Below are positions 10,005-18,829 of a stretch of DNA of 64,000 nucleotides, piece after piece (position 1 is the stretch's first letter; every line of letters begins with the position of its first letter). The translations under genes and the position numbers were made by a program. The notes under the pieces are model-generated. The model made no database searches. It was not told the origin of the DNA and saw nothing but the letters and a program-made list of their open reading frames with translations. The stretch is from Sediminicola sp. YIK13 (GTDB taxonomy: Bacteria > Bacteroidota > Bacteroidia > Flavobacteriales > Flavobacteriaceae): positions 3,452,501 to 3,516,500 of the forward strand of contig NZ_CP010535.1 of assembly GCF_001430825.1 (NCBI RefSeq). The letters are read 5' to 3'.

Positions 10005-10835
10005 ATGGGATTAAAAATAGCAATACAGGGAATAAGGGGATCCAACCACCATCAAGTGGCAAAGGATCACTTTGGAGAAGATATAGATTTGGTGGAATGC
10101 ATGTCCTTCGATGGGCTGGTGGATCAGTTGCTCATCAATAAGGCCGATAAAGGCGTAATGGCCATTGAAAACTCTATCGCAGGATCAATTATTCCCAATT
10201 ACGCTTTGGTATTCAAGAATAACCTGCACATTATTGGGGAGCATTATCTAAATATCCACCATCATCTAATGGTGCTCAAGGGTCAACAGATGGCCGACAT
10301 CCAAGAAGTACATTCCCATCCGATGGCTTTGTTACAGTGCAAAGAGTATTTTAGGGACTATCCTACCATAAAACTTGTAGAGGATGTGGATACCGCGGAA
10401 ACTGCCAAGAGAATCCAGGAAGGACAATTAAAACATATTGCGGCTATTGCCCCTAGGGTGGCATCAGAACTCTATGACCTTGAAATTATCGCATCAGAGA
10501 TACAAACGATAAAGAACAACTCAACTAGGTTTATCATTGTTAAGACCCAAAACAAGGTACTCCCTGAGGAAGAGATAAACAAAGCCTCCTTACGATTTTT
10601 GACAGATCATAAAAGGGGGAGTTTAGCGGCAGTATTGAATGTGATGAGCGATTGTAACCTGAACCTAACGAAGATACAATCCTTGCCCGTAATAGAGCGC
10701 CCATGGAAATATTCATTTTTTGTGGATGTCACTTTTGATTCTTATGCCCATTATGCGAAGGCAAAGTCACTCTTAGAGATCATGTCCGAAGAATTTAGGG
10801 TATTGGGCGAATATAAAAATGGAAGAAACTTATGA
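10005..10835 (+). CDS. pheA: Prephenate dehydratase
   Basis: 276 residues. The N-terminal catalytic domain begins KIAIQGIRGSNHHQ and contains the family's ENSIAGSI and NNSTRF motifs (the Thr of TRF is catalytic). The last 80 residues form an ACT regulatory domain (GSLAAVLNVM..LNLTKIQSLP), which normally binds Phe for feedback inhibition. It converts prephenate to phenylpyruvate. There is no N-terminal chorismate mutase, unlike E. coli PheA; that activity is fused to the DAHP synthase of the same operon. First gene of the attenuated operon; it overlaps the aminotransferase by 4 bases (ATGA). Confidence 0.94.
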   Translation: MGLKIAIQGIRGSNHHQVAKDHFGEDIDLVECMSFDGLVDQLLINKADKGVMAIENSIAGSIIPNYALVFKNNLHIIGEHYLNIHHHLMVLKGQQMADIQEVHSHPMALLQCKEYFRDYPTIKLVEDVDTAETAKRIQEGQLKHIAAIAPRVASELYDLEIIASEIQTIKNNSTRFIIVKTQNKVLPEEEINKASLRFLTDHKRGSLAAVLNVMSDCNLNLTKIQSLPVIERPWKYSFFVDVTFDSYAHYAKAKSLLEIMSEEFRVLGEYKNGRNL

Positions 10836-11977
10836 TTGCTGCAGATAGATTAAAAACAGTTGAAGAGTACTACTTCTCCAAAAAATTGAGAGAGGTTAGG
10901 GGTTTGATGGCCGAAGGCAGGCCCATTATCAATATGGGTATAGGAAGTCCGGATTTAGCCCCTTCAAAAGAGGTTATTGAGGCCCTACAGGAATCTGTAA
11001 ATGGTGCCAATGCACATCAATACCAAAGCTATCAGGGACTCCCTGAGTTGCGGGAAGCTTTTGCCTCATTTTATCATGCAAAATTTGGGGTCACCGTGAA
11101 CCCTGCCAATGAAGTGTTGCCGTTGATGGGCTCCAAGGAAGGGATTATGCACATCAGTATGGCATTTTTAAACCCAGGAGATGAAGTTTTGATTCCCAAC
11201 CCTGGATATCCGACCTATTCTTCCGTTACCAATCTGGTGGGTGCCGTTCCCAAATTTTACGATTTGGTAGCCAAAAATGGATGGTTTCCCGATTTGGAAG
11301 TTTTGGAACAGGAAGATCTGTCCAAGGTGAAAATTATGTGGACCAGTTACCCACATATGCCTACGGGTGCCACGGCATCTAAGGATCAGCTCAAGGATCT
11401 CGTGGCCTTTGCCAAACGCAACAATATTCTTATGGTCAATGACAATCCCTACAGCTTTGTGCTTAACCAAAGCCCTATCAGTATTCTAGGCGTGGAGGGC
11501 GCCATGGAAGTGGCATTGGAACTAAATTCCTTGAGCAAGACCTTTAATATGGCCGGATGGCGGGTAGGAATGGTATTGGGAAGCAAGGCACATATCGATG
11601 AGGTCTTAAAGGTGAAGAGCAACATGGATTCCGGTATGTTCTATGGCATACAAAAAGGGGCCATTGCAGCCCTTGAAAGCAGTGATGCCTGGTTTGATAA
11701 ACTGACCCAAGTGTATACCTCCAGAAGAAATTTGGTTTTTCAATTGGCAGATAAGTTGAACTGTACCTACGATGGGCAAAATGCAGTGGGCATGTTCGTT
11801 TGGGCAAAATTACCTGCAGGAATTGCCTCGGCAGAAGCCTTTATTGATGAGGTGCTGTACGACAAGAATATTTTTATTACCCCGGGAACCATTTTTGGAA
11901 GTAATGGAGAAGGGTATATTAGGTTTTCACTTTGTGTTACCGAGGATAAAATTAAGGAAGCAATAAGTAGATTTTAA
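10832..11977 (+). CDS. PLP-dependent class I/II aminotransferase (probable aromatic aminotransferase)
   Basis: 381 residues. Fold-type I aminotransferase features include NPGYPTY, NDNPYSF (the Asp/Tyr of PLP binding) and SLSKTFNMAGWRVG, whose Lys forms the Schiff base. Lying between prephenate dehydratase and prephenate dehydrogenase, with ATGA overlap to pheA, it probably transaminates phenylpyruvate and 4-hydroxyphenylpyruvate to Phe and Tyr. The substrate is inferred from context; LL-diaminopimelate or aspartate aminotransferases share the fold. Confidence 0.85.
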   Translation: MIAADRLKTVEEYYFSKKLREVRGLMAEGRPIINMGIGSPDLAPSKEVIEALQESVNGANAHQYQSYQGLPELREAFASFYHAKFGVTVNPANEVLPLMGSKEGIMHISMAFLNPGDEVLIPNPGYPTYSSVTNLVGAVPKFYDLVAKNGWFPDLEVLEQEDLSKVKIMWTSYPHMPTGATASKDQLKDLVAFAKRNNILMVNDNPYSFVLNQSPISILGVEGAMEVALELNSLSKTFNMAGWRVGMVLGSKAHIDEVLKVKSNMDSGMFYGIQKGAIAALESSDAWFDKLTQVYTSRRNLVFQLADKLNCTYDGQNAVGMFVWAKLPAGIASAEAFIDEVLYDKNIFITPGTIFGSNGEGYIRFSLCVTEDKIKEAISRF

Positions 11978-11981
11978 AGAG

Positions 11982-12842
11982 ATGAACGTATTTATAATCG
12001 GTGTAGGTTTAATTGGTGGCTCCATGGCCAAGGATATCAAAAATTTTGATCCAGAGGCGAAAATATATGGTATAGATACCAATGAAACCCATTTGGAAGA
12101 GGCATTATCACTGGGATTGATAGATAATAGTGCTACGTATCAAGATTTGTCAATAGCGGATGTGGTCATTGTTTCTATCCCCGTAGATGTGATGGTTTCA
12201 GTGCTTCCCAAAGTTTTGGATGTCGTAAATGACAATGCAGTGGTGTTGGACGCAGGGTCTACAAAAGCGTTAATTTGCAGTACGTTGGACCAACATCCCA
12301 AAAGAAGGAACTTTCTGGCATGCCATCCTATTGCGGGAACTGAATTTTCGGGACCTTCAGCAGCCATCAATGGCCTGTATAAAGGAAAGACCAATATTAT
12401 ATGCGAGGTAGAAAAAACGGCGTTTAAATTGCAGGAAAGAGCTTTGGAAATCTTCCAAAAATTGGGGATGAGAATTAGGTATATGAACCCAGAGGCTCAC
12501 GACAAGCATATTGCATATGTTTCCCACCTTTCGCATATAAGTTCATTTATGTTGGGAAAGACAGTTATAGAAAAGGAAAAAAATGAGCGCGATATTTTTG
12601 ACATGGCGGGCAGTGGATTTGAAAGCACCGTGCGTTTGGCAAAAAGCTCTCCAGCAATGTGGACGCCAATTTTTAAGCAAAACAAGGAAAATGTCATAGA
12701 GACCTTGGAAGAATACATCCAAAATTTGGAAGCTTTTAAAAAGATGATCGTTGAAGAGGATTATGAAGGCATCTACAATGAAATGAGCAGTACCAATAGA
12801 ATAAAAGAAATATTGAACGGAATACCACTAAATAAAAATTAG
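11982..12842 (+). CDS. tyrA: Prephenate dehydrogenase
   Basis: 286 residues. The N-terminal Rossmann motif GVGLIGGSMAKD binds NAD(P); DAGSTK and ACHPIAGTE match the TyrA active-site region, with the conserved His of HPIAGTE and a later SHLSH segment. It oxidatively decarboxylates prephenate to 4-hydroxyphenylpyruvate for tyrosine. No ACT domain is present. It starts 4 bases after the aminotransferase stop, so tight operon coupling is expected. Confidence 0.93.
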   Translation: MNVFIIGVGLIGGSMAKDIKNFDPEAKIYGIDTNETHLEEALSLGLIDNSATYQDLSIADVVIVSIPVDVMVSVLPKVLDVVNDNAVVLDAGSTKALICSTLDQHPKRRNFLACHPIAGTEFSGPSAAINGLYKGKTNIICEVEKTAFKLQERALEIFQKLGMRIRYMNPEAHDKHIAYVSHLSHISSFMLGKTVIEKEKNERDIFDMAGSGFESTVRLAKSSPAMWTPIFKQNKENVIETLEEYIQNLEAFKKMIVEEDYEGIYNEMSSTNRIKEILNGIPLNKN

Positions 12843-12853
12843 AATACAATAAA

Positions 12854-13936
12854 ATGGAAAATTCAAAACAAATGAGAACATGGTTGGACGATATGCAATT
12901 GGACCATCCGTTAGTAATCGCAGGACCTTGCAGTGCGGAGACAGAAGAGCAAGTATTAAAAATTGCACATGAGTTAAAGGATAGCGATGTAAACTATTTC
13001 CGCGCAGGGATTTGGAAACCAAGAACCCGTCCCGGGATGTTCGAAGGTGTTGGAGCCATTGGTTTAAAATGGTTGAAGAAAGTTAAGGAAGAAACGGGGA
13101 TGAAAACGGCAACGGAAGTAGCCAATAGGGCCCATGTAGACCTTGCTTTGGAGAACGATGTAGATTTGCTTTGGATAGGAGCGCGTTCAACGGTGAGTCC
13201 CTTTATCATGCAGGAAATTGCCGATGCTTTGGAAGGTACAGATAAGATAGTGTTGGTTAAGAACCCAATCAACCCAGATTTATCACTATGGTTGGGAGGT
13301 ATAGAAAGATTATATACTGCCAATATTAAGAACTTGGGAGCAATCCATAGAGGTTTTTCCACGTATGAAAAGACCAAATATCGGAATATTCCAGAATGGC
13401 AATTGGCCATTGAATTTCAAAATAGGTTTCCAGATTTGCCATTGATCAATGATCCATCGCATATCACAGGAAAGAGGGACATGATTTTTGATGTATCACA
13501 AACGGCCCTGGATCTAAACTTCGATGGTTTAATGATAGAAACACATTTTGATCCTGATAATGCATGGAGTGATGCGGCACAGCAAGTAACACCAACAGTA
13601 TTGAAACAAATTATGAGGGATCTTAAAATCAGAAAGGTAACTGATTCAGAGGAGGATTTCACCAAGGATCTAAGCAACCTAAGGGCTCAAATAGATGTAA
13701 TTGACAACCAGTTGTTGGATATATTGGGCAAAAGGATGAAAACTTCAGACAGTATTGGAGCTCTTAAAAAGGAAAGAAACGTTGCCGTACTTCAGTCCAC
13801 CAGATGGAATGAGATTTTGGGTAAAATGATTTTGGAGGGTGAGTCTAGAGGATTGAGTGAGGAGTTTGTACTAAAAATGTTCAAGGCGATTCACCAGGAA
13901 TCTATCAACCATCAAGAAAAGATCATCAACGGATAA
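12854..13936 (+). CDS. Bifunctional DAHP synthase / type II chorismate mutase
   Basis: 360 residues in two domains. Residues 1 to about 255 form a KDO8P-synthase-like (type I beta) DAHP synthase barrel: AGPCSAET, the KPRTRP loop, GARST, VKNPINPD and NDPSHITGKR. Residues 275-355 form an AroQ chorismate mutase helix bundle (LRAQIDVIDNQLLDILGKRM, then IGALKKER and an HQESINHQEKI end). The enzyme therefore makes the first committed shikimate intermediate and also converts chorismate to prephenate, the substrate of both pheA and tyrA in this operon. In related fusions the mutase domain also confers feedback control. Last gene of the operon. Confidence 0.93.
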   Translation: MENSKQMRTWLDDMQLDHPLVIAGPCSAETEEQVLKIAHELKDSDVNYFRAGIWKPRTRPGMFEGVGAIGLKWLKKVKEETGMKTATEVANRAHVDLALENDVDLLWIGARSTVSPFIMQEIADALEGTDKIVLVKNPINPDLSLWLGGIERLYTANIKNLGAIHRGFSTYEKTKYRNIPEWQLAIEFQNRFPDLPLINDPSHITGKRDMIFDVSQTALDLNFDGLMIETHFDPDNAWSDAAQQVTPTVLKQIMRDLKIRKVTDSEEDFTKDLSNLRAQIDVIDNQLLDILGKRMKTSDSIGALKKERNVAVLQSTRWNEILGKMILEGESRGLSEEFVLKMFKAIHQESINHQEKIING

Positions 13937-13956
13937 TCTATGTTGAATGCTATATA

Positions 13957-13987
13957 AAAAGCCCCACATGTTCTGTGGGGCTTTTTT
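13957..13987 (+). terminator. Rho-independent terminator of the aromatic operon
   Basis: A 12-bp stem AAAAGCCCCACA / TGTGGGGCTTTT with a 5-base loop, followed by T residues, starts 21 bases after the DAHP synthase stop. Confidence 0.92.
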
Positions 13988-13997
13988 ATTAAAAGGA

Positions 13998-14439
13998 TTA
14001 TTGTTTTTTGAAGATGTACCGGGTAATAAAGATGCCCTATCCGTCATCTTTTCCACTTTCACTTTCCACCCCACTGGTCACAAAGGCTAGCTCCCAGCCA
14101 TCAGCAACCATGGCGTTAATTTTTGATGTGATCACGGTATCATTGGCGGCAATGTTCTGGAAACGGATACCTCCAATGTTGTAGAAGTTCAACAATCTTG
14201 TTTCTTCAAAATTCTTTACTCTTATTTCACTGCGGTCCTACTTGTTTCTACCGTTGTCATCTTCCGTTTGCTCACTTGTACATTCCTTATAATCTTTTTA
14301 CTCAGTGGCACTAATAATTCTGGAACGGCAGACCATTGGGAATAATTTATTCTACACTAGTGATTGCTTTGTACTGTTGTGCGCATGCTTCCACGTTCGC
14401 CAAAAGGACCAAACATGAGACTAAAAAATGTTTCTTCAT
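13998..14439 (-). pseudogene. Decayed gene for a small secreted protein (DUF4177-like C-terminus)
   Basis: The complement reads ATG at 14439, a signal peptide-like start (MKKHFLVSCLVLLA..CAQQYKAITSVE), then TAA. In the frame shifted by one base, protein-like sequence continues (RIISATE, stop, KDYKECTSEQTEDDNGRNK, stop, then over 50 codons including FYNIGGIRFQNIAAN and MVADGWELAFVTSGVE, then stop, GIFITRYIFKKQ and the final TAA at 13998). The span of 442 bases is 3n+1, consistent with one frameshift plus four internal stops. The ending, a DGWEL turn then strands and a short basic tail, resembles DUF4177 proteins. Original function unknown. Confidence 0.72.
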
Positions 14440-14543
14440 TGGATAGTGGTTTAGAGGTTAATTATGGACTATGAAACGCTTCAATATTAAAGGTATTAAA
14501 AAGGAATGTTGTTTCTTTGTATAAATTAAAACCGTAAAATTGA

Positions 14544-15494
14544 ATGTTAGGGACCGTTTATAAATCTACAGGGAGTTGGTACACCGTAAAGGCCAATGAT
14601 GGTGAGTTTTATGAATGTAAGATCAAGGGGAAATTTAGGATCCAAGGGATCAAAAGCACCAATCCAATCGCTGTTGGGGATAAGGTAGAATTTGAGGTGG
14701 AGCATATTGGGGATGAGACCATGGGGATTATCTCGGAAATAGCGGATAGGAAGAATTATATCGTCAGAAAATCGGTAAACCTCTCCAAACAGACCCATAT
14801 CATTGCCTCTAATTTGGATCAGGTGTTTCTTATGGTAACCCTGAACAATCCCCCTACTTCCACCAGCTTCATAGATCGTTTTTTGGTTACATCAGAAGCC
14901 TATCAGATCCCGGCCGTTATACTTTTCAATAAGATTGATACCTACACAGAGGATGAATTAGGGGAGATTAAATATATGGCAGCACTTTATAGGGAAGTGG
15001 GGTATACCTGTTTGGGTATTTCCGCCATAACAGGCAAAAACGTAGAGGAGGTCAAAGAAATGATGAAGGGTAAAACCAGCATGTTTTCTGGCCATTCCGG
15101 GGTAGGTAAATCCACGTTGATCAATGCCATAGATAAGGATTTGGATCTAAAAACCGCTGCAATATCACAACAACACCTGCAAGGTCAGCATACCACTACT
15201 TTTGCTGAAATGTTCGATATGGATTTTGGGGCGCGGATCATAGACACTCCTGGAATAAAGGGATTTGGTATAGTGGATATGGAGAAAAGCGAGATTGGAG
15301 ATTATTTCCCGGAATTCTTCAAGTTAAAAAACCAATGTAAATTTAATGATTGCCTTCATTTGGACGAGCCTAAATGTGCTGTCAAGGAGGCCCTGGACAA
15401 TGATGAGGTTTCTTGGAGCAGGTACAGGAGTTATGTTCAAATGGTGTCCGGGGAAGATGAGAATTACAGGATTGACATTCATAGTAAAAAATAA
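14544..15494 (+). CDS. rsgA: Ribosome small-subunit-dependent GTPase RsgA
   Basis: 316 residues. An N-terminal OB-fold is followed by a circularly permuted GTPase domain: NKID (G4) at 129-132, then GHSGVGKS (G1) at 183-190, then DTPG (G3) at 234-237. A C-terminal zinc site uses C265, C270, H272 and C278. RsgA assists late 30S maturation. dtd starts directly at the next base, and the MazG-like gene follows with overlap. Confidence 0.95.
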   Translation: MLGTVYKSTGSWYTVKANDGEFYECKIKGKFRIQGIKSTNPIAVGDKVEFEVEHIGDETMGIISEIADRKNYIVRKSVNLSKQTHIIASNLDQVFLMVTLNNPPTSTSFIDRFLVTSEAYQIPAVILFNKIDTYTEDELGEIKYMAALYREVGYTCLGISAITGKNVEEVKEMMKGKTSMFSGHSGVGKSTLINAIDKDLDLKTAAISQQHLQGQHTTTFAEMFDMDFGARIIDTPGIKGFGIVDMEKSEIGDYFPEFFKLKNQCKFNDCLHLDEPKCAVKEALDNDEVSWSRYRSYVQMVSGEDENYRIDIHSKK

Positions 15495-15947
15495 ATGAGG
15501 GCGATTATACAGAGGGTTTCCAAAGCAAGTGTAACCGTAGACGGGGAAGTGATTTCTAAAATTGACAATGGGCTTTTAATTTTATTGGGCATCGAGGAGG
15601 CAGATGAACAAGAAGACTTGGAATGGTTGTCCAGAAAAATTGTAAACCTTCGGATTTTTAATGATTCGGAAGGGGTAATGAACCAGTCCCTTGTAGAAAA
15701 TGGCGGAAATGCCATTGTTGTCAGTCAGTTTACCCTGCATGCATCCACAAAAAAGGGCAACAGACCCTCCTATATCAAAGCCGCAAAACCAACGGTAGCC
15801 ATCCCTTTGTACGAAAGGTTTGTCGCCCAAATGGAGCAAGATTTAGGACAAAAAGTGGGAACAGGAATATTTGGTGCCGATATGAAGGTGGAACTGGTGA
15901 ACGATGGCCCCGTGACCATTGCAATTGATACAAAAAATAGGGAATAA
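15495..15947 (+). CDS. dtd: D-aminoacyl-tRNA deacylase
   Basis: 150 residues, full family length. It begins MRAIIQRVSKASVTV and has both active-site signatures, SQFTL and the Gly-cisPro segment GNRPS. It hydrolyses D-aminoacyl-tRNAs and also Gly-tRNA-Ala, protecting translation. It abuts rsgA with no gap and shares one base with the next gene. Confidence 0.95.
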   Translation: MRAIIQRVSKASVTVDGEVISKIDNGLLILLGIEEADEQEDLEWLSRKIVNLRIFNDSEGVMNQSLVENGGNAIVVSQFTLHASTKKGNRPSYIKAAKPTVAIPLYERFVAQMEQDLGQKVGTGIFGADMKVELVNDGPVTIAIDTKNRE

Positions 15948-16273
15948 TGAACATACAAAATGCACAAAAAGCAGTAGATGAGTGGATAAAGGCCCATGGG
16001 GTGCGTTACTTTAATGAACTTACCAATATGGCCCAATTGACAGAAGAGGTAGGGGAAGTAGCCCGTATCATTGCAAGGCGTTATGGTGAGCAAAGTGAAA
16101 AGGAATCCGATAAGAACAAGGATCTAGGGGAGGAATTGGCAGATATACTCTTTGTTGTTCTTTGTTTGGCCAACCAAACAGGGATAGATTTGCAACAATC
16201 CTTTGATAAAAAGTTAGATCTTAAAGCTAAGAGAGATCACGACCGTCATCATGGCAATGAAAAGCTGAAATAG
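15947..16273 (+). CDS. MazG-like nucleotide pyrophosphohydrolase
   Basis: 108 residues. The all-alpha NTP-PPase pattern is EEVGEVARIIARRY..DLGEELADILFVV: paired EExxE and ExxD motifs that bind Mg2+ and nucleotide. It is a single-domain member of the MazG/dUTPase superfamily, likely a house-cleaning hydrolase for non-canonical NTPs; substrate not determinable. The start codon overlaps the dtd stop (TAATG). Confidence 0.85.
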   Translation: MNIQNAQKAVDEWIKAHGVRYFNELTNMAQLTEEVGEVARIIARRYGEQSEKESDKNKDLGEELADILFVVLCLANQTGIDLQQSFDKKLDLKAKRDHDRHHGNEKLK

Positions 16274-16370
16274 TCCTATATTTACGGTTCATTTTTTCGG
16301 GATATATTAAGTTCGCGGTCATTTGGGCCCAAGCCGAAGGTATACCTGAACTCTTTAAAAATTTAGGACA

Positions 16371-17603
16371 TTGAGGCTACATCTATCTGCACCTGCATCA
16401 CATAAAATAAGAACGAGTATCAAAATTACCGGCTCCAAAAGTGAGTCCAATAGGTTATTGTTGCTACAGGCTTTATATCCAAATATAGAAATATCCAATA
16501 TTTCCAATTCTGATGATGCCCAAGTCATGCAGCAGGGTTTGAAAATCTCCCATGGGGAAGTAGACATCCATCACGCTGGAACCGCCATGCGGTTTTTAAC
16601 GGCCTATTTTTCTTCCCAAGAAGGGAAGGAAGTAGTGCTTACCGGTTCCCAAAGGATGACAGAAAGGCCTATAAAGGTTTTGGTAGAAGCGCTACAAAGC
16701 CTAGGTGCCGATATCTCCTATGTGAAAAATGAAGGATATCCGCCTATAAAAATTAAGGGAAAGACCCTGGAAAGACACAAGGTAAGTTTACCTGCTGATA
16801 TCAGTAGTCAATATATTTCTGCTTTATTATTGACTGCCCCTAGTCTAAAAAATGGCCTGGAGCTCGAATTAATTGGGAAGATAACATCCGTTCCCTATAT
16901 CAAAATGACCTTGGCCTTATTGTCACAAGCGGGGATTGAGAATTCATTTGAAGGGAATACGATTGTGGTGAAACCTAAAACGTTGGTCCCTGAGATGAAA
17001 ATGGTTGTGGAGTCCGACTGGAGTTCTGCTTCCTATTTCTACAGTATTGTGGCCCTGTGTGAAGTGGGTACTGAGATAATCTTGTCTTCCTATAAAAAGG
17101 ACAGTCTACAGGGGGATAGTGTCCTAGCTGGGATTTATACCCAATTTGGGGTGGAAACACTATTTGAGGGTCATGAAATTTGCCTTAAAAAAGTTAAGGA
17201 AATAGCTAAGGGCTCTTCTGTGTCCCTGGACCTGGCCAATGCCCCTGACATAGCACAAACCATTGCTGTAACCTGTTTCGGGTTGGGCATGTCCTGTCAC
17301 TTGGAAGGGCTTCATACCCTAAAGATCAAGGAAACGGATAGGTTGGAAGCATTGAAAACGGAATTGTCCAAACTGGGTGCATCCATAGCCGTTACAAATA
17401 AATCCCTGACCTTAAAGGCATCACGTGAAATCCGGAAGGATGTTGCTATTGATACTTACAATGATCATAGAATGGCGATGGCATTTGCTCCTTTGGCACT
17501 AAAACAGGATCTATTTATCAATGATGCAGAAGTGGTTTCCAAATCGTATCCCGACTTCTGGAACGATCTTAAAAAGCTTCTTTTCGGCATCAAAGAATCT
17601 TAA
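16371..17603 (+). CDS. aroA: EPSP synthase (3-phosphoshikimate 1-carboxyvinyltransferase)
   Basis: 410 residues. It starts at TTG (TTG AGG CTA CAT), where the family alignment begins; there is no in-frame ATG nearby upstream. Diagnostic segments are GSKSESNR (substrate loop), HAGTAMRF, SLPADISSQYISALLL, LKIKETDRL and NDHRMAMAFAPLAL. It condenses shikimate-3-phosphate and PEP, three steps before the chorismate used by the operon at 10-14 kb. The usual N-AGT loop is HAGTAMR here, with His where many enzymes have Asn-Ala. Confidence 0.92.
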   Translation: MRLHLSAPASHKIRTSIKITGSKSESNRLLLLQALYPNIEISNISNSDDAQVMQQGLKISHGEVDIHHAGTAMRFLTAYFSSQEGKEVVLTGSQRMTERPIKVLVEALQSLGADISYVKNEGYPPIKIKGKTLERHKVSLPADISSQYISALLLTAPSLKNGLELELIGKITSVPYIKMTLALLSQAGIENSFEGNTIVVKPKTLVPEMKMVVESDWSSASYFYSIVALCEVGTEIILSSYKKDSLQGDSVLAGIYTQFGVETLFEGHEICLKKVKEIAKGSSVSLDLANAPDIAQTIAVTCFGLGMSCHLEGLHTLKIKETDRLEALKTELSKLGASIAVTNKSLTLKASREIRKDVAIDTYNDHRMAMAFAPLALKQDLFINDAEVVSKSYPDFWNDLKKLLFGIKES

Positions 17604-17650
17604 TTTGCATTTAAAGAGGCATTTACTTGACAACGCCCCTTCCAGGGTTG

Positions 17651-17658
17651 TATATTTG
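17651..17658 (+). promoter_or_regulatory. Bacteroidota -7 promoter element upstream of queA
   Basis: TATATTTG is a perfect TAnnTTTG match 33 bases before the queA ATG. A TTG lies only 11 bases upstream, too close for the usual -33 spacing, so only the -7 element is claimed. Confidence 0.4.
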
Positions 17659-17690
17659 CAGCCGCTAAAAGCATCACTAAAAAATTATCA

Positions 17691-18740
17691 ATGAAATTAT
17701 CACATTTTAATTTTGAGCTTCCAAATGAATTATTGGCTGAATATCCTTCGGAAAATAGGGATGAGTCTAAATTGATGGTAGTTCATAGAGAGACTGGAAA
17801 AATAGAGCACAAAATGTTTAAGGACCTGATCAATTATTTTGATGAGGACGATGTAATGGTGCTTAATAATACCAAGGTTTTTCCTGCCCGTTTATATGGA
17901 AACAAAGAAAAGACCGGTGCTAGGATTGAAGTATTCTTGTTAAGGGAATTGAACGAAGAACAACGTCTTTGGGATGTATTGGTGGACCCTGCACGTAAAA
18001 TAAGAATTGGAAACAAGCTTTATTTTGGTGAGGATGAAAGCTTAGTGGCGGAAGTAATTGACAATACTACTTCTAGAGGAAGGACTTTACGTTTTCTTTA
18101 CGATGGGTCTTATACCGATTTTAGAAGGAAATTAAGGGAATTGGGTGAAACCCCACTTCCTAAATATATCAAAAGGGATGTAGAACCAGAAGATGAGCAA
18201 CGCTATCAGACCATTTATGCCAAGCATGAGGGTGCGGTTGCCGCTCCAACTGCTGGCCTGCATTTTTCCAAGCACCTTTTAAAGCGTTTGGAGATCAAGG
18301 GTATTAAATTTGCTGAGGTTACCTTGCATGTTGGTTTGGGTACATTTAATCCTGTAGAAGTAGAAGATCTTTCCAAGCATAAAATGGACAGCGAAGAGCT
18401 GATCATAGATGAGAAGTGCACAGAAATTGTGAACAATGCCAAGAAAAATAAGCGAAGAGTTTGTGCGATTGGTACTACTGCCATGCGTGGTTTGGAAAGT
18501 GCAGTATCTTCTAACCACACCTTGAATACATTTGATGGATGGACAAACAAATTTGTTTTTCCACCGTATGAATTCAGCATCGCAACAGCTATGGTTACCA
18601 ATTTTCACTTGCCAAAATCGACCTTGTTGATGATGGTATCGGCATTTATGGGACATGATCTAATGAAGAAGGCGTATAAGGAGGCAATCATGGAAGGATA
18701 TAAGTTTTATTCCTACGGGGATGCCATGCTGATCATATAA
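17691..18740 (+). CDS. queA: S-adenosylmethionine:tRNA ribosyltransferase-isomerase
   Basis: 349 residues, typical QueA length. It shows [19 protein letters not shown] at the N-terminus, [26 protein letters not shown] and [10 protein letters not shown], all family signatures. It transfers the ribosyl moiety of SAM to 7-aminomethyl-7-deazaguanine in tRNA, forming epoxyqueuosine. A terminator follows directly, so it is probably monocistronic. Confidence 0.96.
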   Translation: MKLSHFNFELPNELLAEYPSENRDESKLMVVHRETGKIEHKMFKDLINYFDEDDVMVLNNTKVFPARLYGNKEKTGARIEVFLLRELNEEQRLWDVLVDPARKIRIGNKLYFGEDESLVAEVIDNTTSRGRTLRFLYDGSYTDFRRKLRELGETPLPKYIKRDVEPEDEQRYQTIYAKHEGAVAAPTAGLHFSKHLLKRLEIKGIKFAEVTLHVGLGTFNPVEVEDLSKHKMDSEELIIDEKCTEIVNNAKKNKRRVCAIGTTAMRGLESAVSSNHTLNTFDGWTNKFVFPPYEFSIATAMVTNFHLPKSTLLMMVSAFMGHDLMKKAYKEAIMEGYKFYSYGDAMLII

Positions 18741-18760
18741 TTTTTTAAAAAAAATAGAAG

Positions 18761-18805
18761 TCCCGTCTTTTTCCTTACATTATTGAGGGATAGACGGGAT
18801 TTTTT
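18761..18805 (+). terminator. Terminator after queA
   Basis: Stem TCCCGTCT (18761-18768) pairs with AGACGGGA (18792-18799), loop of 23 bases that may fold further, followed by a T run. Confidence 0.7.
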
Positions 18806-18829
18806 ATAAGATAATATTGCTGCATAGAA

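Noticed and set aside
17637-17656. TTGACA-like -35 box with TATATT -10 before queA
   Set aside because: The spacing is only about 11 bases; the TATATTTG element fits the Bacteroidota -7 consensus better.
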